From contig CAYGPG010000033.1 in NCBI GenBank assembly GCA_964351905.1, forward strand, positions 1-17,692: a stretch of DNA of 17,692 bases, read 5' to 3'. The notes under the pieces are model-generated. The model was not told the DNA's origin and did no database searches. It saw nothing but the letters and a program-made list of their open reading frames with translations. The first letter of the stretch is position 1; each line of letters begins with the position of its first letter. The translations under genes were made by a program, and so were the position numbers. The DNA is from GCA-2708415 sp964351905 (GTDB lineage: Bacteria; Pseudomonadota; Alphaproteobacteria; Micavibrionales; Micavibrionaceae). This document shows, piece by piece, positions 8,074 through 13,791 of this stretch.

Positions 8074-8637
8074 TTACATTCCGCTTAAAAAATCATCAGC
8101 GGATAAGGGAACACCTGTCTGTGTTTCATTGTTAGTCTGACCACCTTGTGTTGAGGTTCCAGAAGTATCTAATTCAATTAAGGGTTGAGGCATAAGAGCA
8201 ACTGTGAGGTAGATATAAAGAGCAATCACTATTAAAGCCCCAATACCTAATATACTCCATTTTGAAGAAGATTTTTTTGTTTCTAATGAGTGCTGAGATT
8301 TGGGTGTTACTTTTTCTTTGATTATTTTTTCAGTTTGCGCAGGCTTATGTCGTAGCGCATTTGATGCAAGCGTTAACGCGTTTAATGCTTCATCTTTATT
8401 ATCAAAACTGGCGATAATTTCTGCTGTCCCTTTTTTAGGCTTTAGAATAAACTTTGTATTGTCATCCTTTTCATTTGTCTTAAGCTCAAATGTTGCAGCT
8501 CCAATTTTATCAACGGCCATACGCCAGATTTTCGGTTCTTGCGCGTTTAAGAGAGATAAAACCAAATAGCCATCAATAACATCAGCAGACATATCTTTTG
8601 ACGTTTTCGATCTTATTTTTTTCAACGATGAAATCAT
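8074..8637 (-). CDS. Single-pass membrane protein encoded between dotM and dotL, function unknown
   Basis: About 187 residues from the ATG at 8637, which has GGAG 9 nt upstream; an ATG 15 nt earlier (8652) would add MEIIK but has only a weak ribosome site. The N-terminal 100 residues look like a small cytoplasmic mixed alpha/beta domain (DGYLVLSLLNAQEPKIWRMA, then KDEALNALTLASNALRH), followed by a charged Lys/Ser linker, one membrane helix (ILGIGALIVIALYIYLTVAL) and a short Gly/Thr/Gln-rich tail ending in GVPLSADDFLSGM. I do not recognise a family. The slot between dotM and dotL is empty in Legionella and holds trbB (thioredoxin-like) in IncI plasmids; this protein has no CxxC, so it is not TrbB. 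Confidence 0.7.
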   Translation of the reverse strand: MISSLKKIRSKTSKDMSADVIDGYLVLSLLNAQEPKIWRMAVDKIGAATFELKTNEKDDNTKFILKPKKGTAEIIASFDNKDEALNALTLASNALRHKPAQTEKIIKEKVTPKSQHSLETKKSSSKWSILGIGALIVIALYIYLTVALMPQPLIELDTSGTSTQGGQTNNETQTGVPLSADDFLSGM

Positions 8638-8660
8638 TTTAATTATCTCCATAAATTTCT

Positions 8661-9872
8661 TTAAGCCATTTTCGGTTTTTTGATGGCGCTTTTATCTTTG
8701 GAATAGCTGTAATCTAAAACAGGAATAGGGCGAGCATCCAAAGACTCCATATAATTAACGATGCTCTGCACGGCTTCTTGTACTTTTGGTTTTGGAATAG
8801 GGCGCATAGAGCGTTTTTCCAAACGGTAATGCGCCATTGCTCCAATCGCTTCCATATGACAGGATTGACGCCCTAAGTTGTTTAATGGATACCAAAGCAC
8901 ACGATCATGCGCGCGCAGCCATACAAACTGTGCAGGCGCCATAACGCCACCTTCTTCACGTGCGGTTGATAAGGCGCGGATCATAGCGGTTGTTGTCCAA
9001 GCATGTTGCGCACATTTTTTTATCACAGGCAAAGCAAGGTCTTTATTTCTTATTACTTTACGCGCCTCTTTCAAAAGGCGCGGATCTTTTGATAATTTTA
9101 ATCCTTCTTTATCTGTCCAACAACTCGCCAAACGCCCCATCATGTCATCAGAGAGCTCTCTTTTTCGTCCTGCTTTTAAGCAACAAGCTGCAAATATAAT
9201 TTGTTCATAAGGTTTAAGATGTTTAGGCCCCCGCCAGCGTTCACCTAGTTGTTTGGCAAAAGCGGTAAAGGCTTCCACTTGGTCAATTTTGCCATCAGGG
9301 ACCGGAATTTGATTATAGGCTAACCATTCTTCTGGCCCCAACGCTTCGGCAAAGATTGGCAATTCGACAGGAACGGGGGAGCCGGGAGCGCGCGGAGGTT
9401 GATTAGAGGGGTTAAACTTCACAAAAGGCGAAATCACCTTAAAAACTTTGGCTTGATGGGCGATAAAACTATCAAGATTAAAAATTTCAATATATTGCGT
9501 TCCGGGCCCCTTTCTTAAGGCCCATATCGCCATAATCATAATAATAAAAACGGCTGCCCAACGGATTGGCATCATTGCGACAGCAGAAATGGCAACAATA
9601 AGCGGAAAATCAATACGTTCTGTTGGTATTGATTTGACGCTTTTAAGCCATTGGTTAAGGTTTACTTCGTCTCCATTCACATTTACGGTAAAGCTATCTG
9701 GTGTAACAGCAGCAACAAGCCACATTTCACCGTAACGAATCCAACGCAACATATTGAGGATTTCCGGGGTATACATGCGATAAACGATGTAAAGTACAAC
9801 GCCCAAAACGACCAATATCATGGCCCAGCCCATAAATTGCTCTGTTGATCCGTTTGAATTGCCGTCAGACAT
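8661..9872 (-). CDS. dotM: DotM/IcmP/TrbA-type component of the type IVB coupling complex
   Basis: A 403-residue inner-membrane protein that in Legionella pairs with DotL in the type IV coupling complex and presents acidic effector signals. Seen: membrane helix 1 at about 14-33, a short periplasmic segment, a second hydrophobic region at about 89-118 (one long or two short helices), then a large cytoplasmic domain. The C-terminal core carries the family hallmark: WTTTAMIRALSTAREEGG, then FVWLRAHDRVLWYPLNNLGR followed by AIGAMAHYRLEKR. Length is slightly above Legionella DotM. The start has AAGG about 10 nt upstream. First gene of the four-gene operon; the next start follows within 25 nt of its stop. 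Confidence 0.9.
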   Translation of the reverse strand: MSDGNSNGSTEQFMGWAMILVVLGVVLYIVYRMYTPEILNMLRWIRYGEMWLVAAVTPDSFTVNVNGDEVNLNQWLKSVKSIPTERIDFPLIVAISAVAMMPIRWAAVFIIMIMAIWALRKGPGTQYIEIFNLDSFIAHQAKVFKVISPFVKFNPSNQPPRAPGSPVPVELPIFAEALGPEEWLAYNQIPVPDGKIDQVEAFTAFAKQLGERWRGPKHLKPYEQIIFAACCLKAGRKRELSDDMMGRLASCWTDKEGLKLSKDPRLLKEARKVIRNKDLALPVIKKCAQHAWTTTAMIRALSTAREEGGVMAPAQFVWLRAHDRVLWYPLNNLGRQSCHMEAIGAMAHYRLEKRSMRPIPKPKVQEAVQSIVNYMESLDARPIPVLDYSYSKDKSAIKKPKMA

Positions 9873-9891
9873 TAAAAGTCGCCTTTTTTCA

Positions 9892-9932
9892 ATAATTTAA
9901 CAGTAAAAGACTATCATCTTATAATTTAACAG
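9892..9932. repeat. 12-bp direct repeat in the dotM leader
   Basis: ATAATTTAACAG occurs perfectly at 9892-9903 and 9921-9932, a period of 29 bp. One copy overlaps the proposed -10 of dotM and the other lies in its leader. Spacing close to three helical turns would suit a pair of regulator half-sites, but the repeat is AT-rich and chance is possible. Confidence 0.45.
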
Positions 9933-9952
9933 AAAACATTAAATAATGCCAA
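9924..9952 (-). promoter_or_regulatory. Candidate promoter of the dotM-dotL operon
   Basis: On the - strand, TTGGCA (9947-9952) as -35 is followed after 17 nt by TTAAAT (9924-9929) as -10, placing the start near 9917, about 45 nt before dotM. The -10 lies within one copy of a 12-bp direct repeat. Consensus match is fair (5 of 6 and 4 of 6), so this is a reasonable but unproven assignment. Confidence 0.45.
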
Positions 9953-10004
9953 TTATGAAGGGTGCGAAAAAGTGATAAAAAAGGCTGTTCAAGGCATTTT
10001 TTTT

Positions 10005-10034
10005 TTGATAGGTTCCTGTTCATTCTGGTAAAAA
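10005..10034 (+). promoter_or_regulatory. Candidate promoter of the tRNA-Thr gene
   Basis: TTGATA (10005-10010), an 18-nt spacer and TAAAAA (10029-10034) with an upstream TG at the extended -10 position. The start would fall about 20 nt before the tRNA. The -10 is weak. Confidence 0.35.
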
Positions 10035-10060
10035 TAAATTTATCAGCATTTAAAGGGTGT

Positions 10061-10136
10061 GCCGCAATAGCTCAGTTGGTAGAGCAGTTGATTTGTAATC
10101 ATCAGGCCTGGGGTTCGAATCCTCATTGCGGCACCA
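10061..10136 (+). tRNA. tRNA-Thr (anticodon TGT)
   Basis: Full cloverleaf: acceptor GCCGCAA pairs with TTGCGGC, D stem GCTC/GAGC, anticodon arm GTTGA-TTTGTAA-TCATC with anticodon TGT at 10094-10096, T arm TGGGG-TTCGAAT-CCTCA, discriminator A and encoded CCA. The anticodon stem has one T-T mismatch at its second pair; everything else is canonical. It reads ACA and, by wobble, other Thr codons. Confidence 0.95.
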
Positions 10137-10180
10137 TTTTAAAAGTGCTCAGGCACGCAGGCGTGCTACGCTGGTTAAAT

Positions 10181-10211
10181 AAGCTTTAGTAATCCGTCAA
10201 AAGCTTTTTTT
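10181..10211 (+). terminator. Possible terminator between the two tRNA genes
   Basis: AAGCTTT (10181-10187) and AAAGCTT (10200-10206) form a perfect 7-bp stem with a 12-nt loop, followed by a run of seven T. The stem is AT-rich and tRNA-Gln begins only 7 nt later, so it may be a weak terminator or a processing spacer. A second small hairpin, GCACGC/GCGTGC, lies at 10153-10166. Confidence 0.3.
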
Positions 10212-10217
10212 AAATGT

Positions 10218-10291
10218 TGGGGTATAGCCAAGCGGTAAGGCAACCGGTTTTGATCCGGTCATCCCAGGTTCGAATCCTGGTACCCCAGCCA
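10218..10291 (+). tRNA. tRNA-Gln (anticodon TTG)
   Basis: Acceptor TGGGGTA pairs with TACCCCA; D stem GCC/GGC, anticodon arm ACCGG-TTTTGAT-CCGGT with anticodon TTG at 10250-10252, T arm CCAGG-TTCGAAT-CCTGG, discriminator G and encoded CCA. The U1-A72 closing pair is typical of bacterial tRNA-Gln. Its 3' end appears to have served as an insertion target, because a decayed copy of the T loop, 3' end and flank lies at 11478-11531. Confidence 0.95.
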
Positions 10292-10321
10292 TTTATCTTA
10301 AATCTTTATTATTGTTGGAAT
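10270..10321. repeat. Left copy of a tRNA-Gln 3'-end direct repeat (attL-like)
   Basis: Runs from the T loop of tRNA-Gln into its flank. From the 3' CAG (10286) to GGAAT (10321) it matches 11495-11531 at 31 of about 36 positions with one gap, including an identical TCTTAAATCT and TTGGAAT. The T-loop TCGAAT is also shared, with poorer similarity between. A shorter echo, CCCCAGCCATT, recurs at 10399-10409. Confidence 0.55.
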
Positions 10322-10666
10322 GTTGCGCCAATCACAGGGAAGCCCTGAACCTATTTTTTTAATAAGAAGCCCATGCGCGCAAGCGCGAAGGTCGGTTCCC
10401 CCAGCCATTCATTACATTTACACTAATCAGCTAAGCTTAAAAGTTAGTTTTTCTTAGATTTCTACCTTCGATAATGGAGATTATAGGAGGTTAAGTTAGA
10501 GATGTTAGTGTCCACTTTGGGTCGAAGACGGTCAAATCTAAGTAAATACCTAATCTGTGCGGCAAGTTTATAGCATAATAGCCACTAAATCTTACTAGCG
10601 TTTTTATGTTATGGTATAATTATTTTTTATATAAAAATTTAGAAACAGTTTGGAAATTATAAAAAG
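10292..10666. other. Gene-free stretch between tRNA-Gln and the SUKH gene
   Basis: No convincing gene. It holds the tRNA-Gln flank, a third partial tRNA-like end (CCCCAGCCATT at 10399-10409, just after a CGCGC/GCGCG mini hairpin at 10376-10387), a loose palindrome TGTCCACTT...GAAGACGGTCA (10509-10531), and the SUKH gene promoter near its end. A 23-codon frame at 10502-10573 has a GGAGG 11 nt upstream but no protein-like content. The mixture reads as insertion scar material. Confidence 0.5.
10612..10620 (+). promoter_or_regulatory. Extended -10 promoter of the SUKH gene
   Basis: TGGTATAAT at 10612-10620 is a perfect extended -10. A weak -35 (TTACTA, 10592-10597) stands 17 nt before it. Transcription would start near 10627, about 40 nt before the SUKH gene start. 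Confidence 0.55.
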
Positions 10667-11308
10667 ATGAGCGATTTAACACGCAAAGAAAAGCAGCAAT
10701 TGCAGCAACCGGTTACACGGGTAAGTCCAGACAATATTTTTACTGGGCATTTGAATCAGCACACCATTTTTGAGCATGAAACAGACCCTAAGCTAAGAAG
10801 GAGAGGTCACTTCTTAAAGCGTGTCGGGGTGACAGGTAATTGGTGTTTGACAGAGGACCAAATAAAGGAACAAGAAGAGCGGCTTGGTATCCGCCTGCCT
10901 GAGCCGTGGCGCGATGTCTACAAGTATTTCAACGGCGGTTGGGTGTTCAATTTGCTTTGGGGCGACTTAAATAATCCCCGCAAAGACGATATCATACCTA
11001 TTCCTTATGGTAATCATGAATACTTGGCGCTTGAAGACGTTGGCCCTTTGGCAGAATTATTACCTAAAGAATTAAAAGACATTGATGGCACTAAGTTAGA
11101 CAGCAGTTTAATTGCTATCGCGTGCTATCATACTCAAGCTGTTCTGCTGGATTATCGTCAAGGCGATGATCCACGTGTGTGCTGTGCTTATTTCAATCAG
11201 TTCGATGACGACCCACTAGCTGCGTGGGAGGAAGATAAATTCACTTCATGGTGGCCTAATATGCAATCTTTCTTTGACGGCCTCTATCTTCAGGACCGAA
11301 TAATATAA
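10667..11308 (+). CDS. SMI1/KNR4 (SUKH) family protein
   Basis: A 213-residue cytoplasmic protein with no signal peptide or membrane helix. The SUKH-defining helix-strand segment lies at about 60-91: CLTEDQIKEQEERLGIRLPEP followed by WRDVYKYFNGG. A hydrophobic SSLIAIACYHTQAVLLDY segment and an acidic DQ/DDDP loop precede the C-terminal WWPNMQSFFDGL helix, all usual for the fold. In bacteria many SUKH proteins are immunity partners of polymorphic or contact-dependent toxins, but no toxin gene is next to it here. It sits alone between the two copies of the tRNA-Gln 3'-end repeat, so it is probably cargo of a small insertion. Immunity function is inference; other SUKH proteins have regulatory roles. 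Confidence 0.85.
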   Translation: MSDLTRKEKQQLQQPVTRVSPDNIFTGHLNQHTIFEHETDPKLRRRGHFLKRVGVTGNWCLTEDQIKEQEERLGIRLPEPWRDVYKYFNGGWVFNLLWGDLNNPRKDDIIPIPYGNHEYLALEDVGPLAELLPKELKDIDGTKLDSSLIAIACYHTQAVLLDYRQGDDPRVCCAYFNQFDDDPLAAWEEDKFTSWWPNMQSFFDGLYLQDRII

Positions 11309-11477
11309 ATTAGAGTTGCAAGATGACAAACAAGAGTTTTCCACTGATAGTTTTTGCGGTTTGTCTACTCACATGAAGAGTATGTCTGCTTTGGGTGGTG
11401 ACCTCAAGTGGTGGACGGATACACAGGAAGCATAACCTCGCTATTATTTAATTTAGTTATAATTGAGAGAAAAGTTA

Positions 11478-11531
11478 TCGAATGACTGCACCCACAGTCA
11501 TTTTTTCTTAAATCTCTATAATTATTGGAAT
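11478..11531. repeat. Right copy of the tRNA-Gln 3'-end direct repeat (attR-like)
   Basis: Decayed copy of 10270-10321 placed about 1.2 kb downstream; it ends exactly at the stop codon side of the 74-residue gene. The best matched part is 11495-11531. The copy also contains the terminator hairpin described at 11481-11506. Confidence 0.5.
11481..11506 (+). terminator. Rho-independent terminator downstream of the SUKH gene
   Basis: AATGACTG (11481-11488) pairs perfectly with CAGTCATT (11495-11502) around a 6-nt loop, and the stem runs into six T (11501-11506). It lies 170 nt after the SUKH stop on the same strand. Confidence 0.7.
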
Positions 11532-11756
11532 TTAAACAGTTTCGTCTAAGGTGCGTAAGAGCTCTTCTGTTAGCTCATTGGCGACTTTAATCGTCTGAAG
11601 ATTGGCTTTATAAGCCGTTTCTGCCACTTTGATATCAACAATATCTTCGATTAAGCCTACGGAAGATTGTGGATTGGCAATGCGCGCAGCACTTTGATCC
11701 ACTTGTTTTGAAGCGGTTTGTAACCCTGATAAAGCATTTGTGATCGCACTAATCAT
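11532..11756 (-). CDS. Small flagellar-rod-like protein (flagellar basal-body C-terminal domain only)
   Basis: A 74-residue helical protein: MISAITNALSGLQTASKQVDQSAARIAN at the N-terminus matches the start helix of flagellar axial proteins, where a conserved N usually follows such a helix, and AETAYKANLQTIKVANELTEELL matches their C-terminal helix (A-x-x-Y-x-A-N-x-x-x-I/L-x-x-x-x-E). The entire central domain found in FlgB, FlgC or FlgG is missing. I recall such mini proteins as orphan genes in alphaproteobacteria; a minor rod or hook-basal-body component is inference. It lacks a ribosome site, and a TATACT -10 ends 6 nt before the ATG, suggesting a leaderless mRNA. No other flagellar gene is near. 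Confidence 0.75.
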   Translation of the reverse strand: MISAITNALSGLQTASKQVDQSAARIANPQSSVGLIEDIVDIKVAETAYKANLQTIKVANELTEELLRTLDETV

Positions 11757-11762
11757 AATGAT

Positions 11763-11771
11763 AGTATAACA
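11763..11771 (-). promoter_or_regulatory. Extended -10 giving a probable leaderless mRNA
   Basis: On the - strand TGTTATACT has TATACT at 11763-11768 with TG at the extended position. The A of the ATG (11756) is the 7th base after the -10, where transcription should start. No ribosome site is present. Confidence 0.45.
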
Positions 11772-11813
11772 TAAATTTGGTTAACATACCCTTGATATTG
11801 TCAGGTTTTTTTT

Positions 11814-12254
11814 ATGGTTAAAAATTCTATCTTTTTGTTTTCATTTGTTTTTTTGTTGGCTTCGCTTAGTGCTTGTGCAAATAAACCCAACGCACCTGAA
11901 AAATTTGAACCTTATTTGGAAAATTCTAAGCATGTCCAAATACCACAATGGCAGACCCAAAACTGGTATTTAGAGGACTGGACATCACAAAAACCAGCAA
12001 ACAAGATTTTAGCTGATTTTTATCGCGCCGATATTTTTGAAGATCAAATTACAAATGCAGATAAGGTTCCCGTCCTTGTTGTGGGTAAAAACTTCTACCA
12101 CCTCTCAGGGTTTGATAAACGTCGCGCCGTTATGACTGTCGATGAGGTTTATAATATTACAAAAAACAATCCAGATGCTGGTTTCTTATTGCAAGATTGG
12201 CGCACCAAAAAATATATCGGTGCTTATGACCAAAATGGTTTGCGGTTACAGTAA
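11814..12254 (+). CDS. Putative lipoprotein of unknown function
   Basis: A 146-residue protein with a lipoprotein signal: Lys3, a hydrophobic core IFLFSFVFLLASL, and lipobox LSAC with Cys21 as the lipidated residue, followed by ANKPNAPEKF. The mature part is hydrophilic with several aromatics (WQTQNWYLEDW) and a C-terminal half VPVLVVGKNFYHLSGFDKRRAV, then GFLLQDWRTKKYIGAYD, resembling a small alpha/beta domain. No family recognised. It diverges from the 74-residue gene and its stop is only 3 bp from the end of the convergent transporter gene. Confidence 0.75.
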   Translation: MVKNSIFLFSFVFLLASLSACANKPNAPEKFEPYLENSKHVQIPQWQTQNWYLEDWTSQKPANKILADFYRADIFEDQITNADKVPVLVVGKNFYHLSGFDKRRAVMTVDEVYNITKNNPDAGFLLQDWRTKKYIGAYDQNGLRLQ

Positions 12255-12257
12255 GAG

Positions 12258-13127
12258 TTATTTCTCTAATCTTTTCTTGATCTTATTTTCACGCCAGATA
12301 ATCACTAAATTACTGCCGACAATAATAGACGCGCCAAGTATTAGCATTTTGGTCGGCGCAACATCCCATATTAAATAATCAAATAAGATCGCCCAGATCA
12401 TCATGGTGTAACTAATGGGACTGATGATAGCGGCAGGAGCGAGGCGAAAACCTTGAGTTTTGAGTAATAGCGATGCAAGCCCGACCGCGCCAATTAAAAT
12501 TATCAAAGGTGTTATTTTAACGTCTGGTACTTCACCAACAAAAGGCATGAAAAATGCGGTTCCAACCAAACCAAAAAATAGGAAGTAAAAGTTAGTCGTC
12601 AGCGTGCTTTCTGTACTGCCTAACCACCGTAAACAAATGGCCACCAATCCATTCATGAAACCACCACCTAGCCCTACGGCTAAGGCGAGTGTTGATATTT
12701 CATTTTCAGGCTGTGCGATGATGATGACGCCAAGGAAGCCGATAAAAATAAAGGCAAACCTAAATAAACCTACTTTTTCTTTTAAAAGAGGGTAGGACAG
12801 CAATGTAACAAATAAAGGAGCCGTAAAATTTAACGATGTAGCTGTCGTCAAAGGCATGAGTATGAATGACCACATAATGAGAACCATACCTGTTGTACCA
12901 ACAGTTGCCCTTATTAAATGCGCCCAAATACGCTCTGTTTTTAAAACGGAAAGCTTTTTAATGAAGATTAAAATAACGATCAAAAAAACAATAGAAACGA
13001 TATTTCTAAAAAATGTAATCTCCACAGGTCCCATATATTGTCCCAACATTTTGGCGAGGACGTTCATTGTCGACAACATAAAGGCCGCCGTTAAAGCAAA
13101 GGAAATTCCAAGAAGCGTTTTATTCAT
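12258..13127 (-). CDS. EamA/DMT-superfamily transporter
   Basis: A 289-residue integral membrane protein with about ten hydrophobic helices in two EamA-type halves, the standard drug/metabolite transporter layout. The first half opens with LGISFALTAAFMLSTMNVLAKML and has the EITFFRN motif typical of the family (where R-F/N contacts line the path), the second includes the LLLKTQGFRLAPAAIISPISYTMMIWA segment near the end. The short basic C-terminus (WRENKIKKRLEK) is cytoplasmic. Substrate unknown: members export amino acids, metabolites or nucleotide sugars. It is transcribed divergently from the 163-residue gene. No clear ribosome site is visible upstream of the chosen ATG. Confidence 0.9.
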   Translation of the reverse strand: MNKTLLGISFALTAAFMLSTMNVLAKMLGQYMGPVEITFFRNIVSIVFLIVILIFIKKLSVLKTERIWAHLIRATVGTTGMVLIMWSFILMPLTTATSLNFTAPLFVTLLSYPLLKEKVGLFRFAFIFIGFLGVIIIAQPENEISTLALAVGLGGGFMNGLVAICLRWLGSTESTLTTNFYFLFFGLVGTAFFMPFVGEVPDVKITPLIILIGAVGLASLLLKTQGFRLAPAAIISPISYTMMIWAILFDYLIWDVAPTKMLILGASIIVGSNLVIIWRENKIKKRLEK

Positions 13128-13183
13128 AAAGGCGTTTTCTGGTGATGAATTCAGGTGAAGGCGTGAATTGTTAATAAATTTTA

Positions 13184-13192
13184 TGATATACT
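13184..13192 (+). promoter_or_regulatory. Extended -10 promoter of the 163-residue gene
   Basis: TGATATACT with TATACT at 13187-13192 and TG at 13184-13185. Transcription would begin near 13199, about 42 nt before the ATG, which has an AAGGAG ribosome site. No good -35 is seen. Confidence 0.45.
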
Positions 13193-13240
13193 GATGTTAG
13201 ATATAAATAAACTAGCCAAATACCAGAAGGAGTCTGGATT

Positions 13241-13732
13241 ATGCAGCAAGTACAGCTAAGCTATCGCTCTATAGAGGCGAGCGTCACATCCGTGCAATAT
13301 CAATCAAATCGTCAGAGCATTGCGATTAAGCAAGGTGCGCCTTCGCCTAAGCAAGATCTAACGCCGCAGCAACGTCAAATTATTGATGATGTTGGTATTT
13401 CACAAGAAGCGGTTTTAAAATTACGTGAGGCACAAGACCTTGCCAATCAACTTCAAAATTATTTGGATTATTTAAATGGAAATTCACAAGGGTTGAACAT
13501 TGAAATCACACCGTCTGAAGGGCGTGGGGATATTGAAATATTAGGTCAATCAACTAACCTGGCCGCAAGCATCACCGTTGCGAGTTATAAAGAAACGAGT
13601 ATTGATGTGGCCGCAGAATTTGATGATGAAGGTAATTTAACATCTCTTGCCGTTTCTAAAACGCAGATAGAGGCACAATATATCCAAGCGAGCGCGTCCC
13701 TAGAGCAAACGCAGTTCTATGCACGCGGGTAA
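13241..13732 (+). CDS. Hypothetical soluble protein
   Basis: A 163-residue protein without signal peptide or membrane helix, with a strong AAGGAG ribosome site 8 nt before the ATG. The first 45 residues are Gln/Ser-rich and probably disordered (MQQVQLSYRSIEASVTSVQY...); then comes a helical segment LTPQQRQIIDDVGISQEAVLKLREAQDLANQLQNYLDYLNG and a beta-rich acidic half (IEITPSEGRGDIEILGQ, ASITVASYKETSIDVAAEFDDEGNL). The end is helical (KTQIEAQYIQASASLEQTQFYARG). The helix-then-beta arrangement and Gln content recall small flagellar or envelope-associated proteins of alphaproteobacteria, but I cannot name a family. Confidence 0.7.
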   Translation: MQQVQLSYRSIEASVTSVQYQSNRQSIAIKQGAPSPKQDLTPQQRQIIDDVGISQEAVLKLREAQDLANQLQNYLDYLNGNSQGLNIEITPSEGRGDIEILGQSTNLAASITVASYKETSIDVAAEFDDEGNLTSLAVSKTQIEAQYIQASASLEQTQFYARG

Positions 13733-13756
13733 TTTAGTTTAAATCTATAAAAGTCC

Positions 13757-13785
13757 TTGAATTAATTTACATATTTATATATACG
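13757..13785 (+). promoter_or_regulatory. Candidate promoter giving a leaderless glycosyltransferase mRNA
   Basis: TTGAAT (13757-13762), a 17-nt spacer, and TATACG (13780-13785). The ATG at 13792 is 7 bases after the -10, where the transcript should start, and there is no ribosome site. Confidence 0.4.
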
Positions 13786-13791
13786 TAATTT

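Noticed and set aside
10153..10166. GCACGC/GCGTGC hairpin between the tRNA genes as a terminator
   Set aside because: A 2-nt loop and no T-run; more likely spacer or repeat debris.
9962..10189. 75-residue frame on + strand
   Set aside because: It reads straight through the tRNA-Thr gene, so it is a chance frame.
10502..10573. 23-codon frame with a GGAGG site upstream
   Set aside because: Too short, composition not protein-like, and it spans a loose palindrome within insertion-scar DNA.
11323..11376. 17-residue hydrophobic peptide (MTNKSFPLIVFAVCLLT) after the SUKH gene, and an overlapping 43-codon frame ending at 11435
   Set aside because: It looks like a signal-peptide stump or decayed gene end, but nothing supports translation and no partner gene is present to prove a pseudogene.
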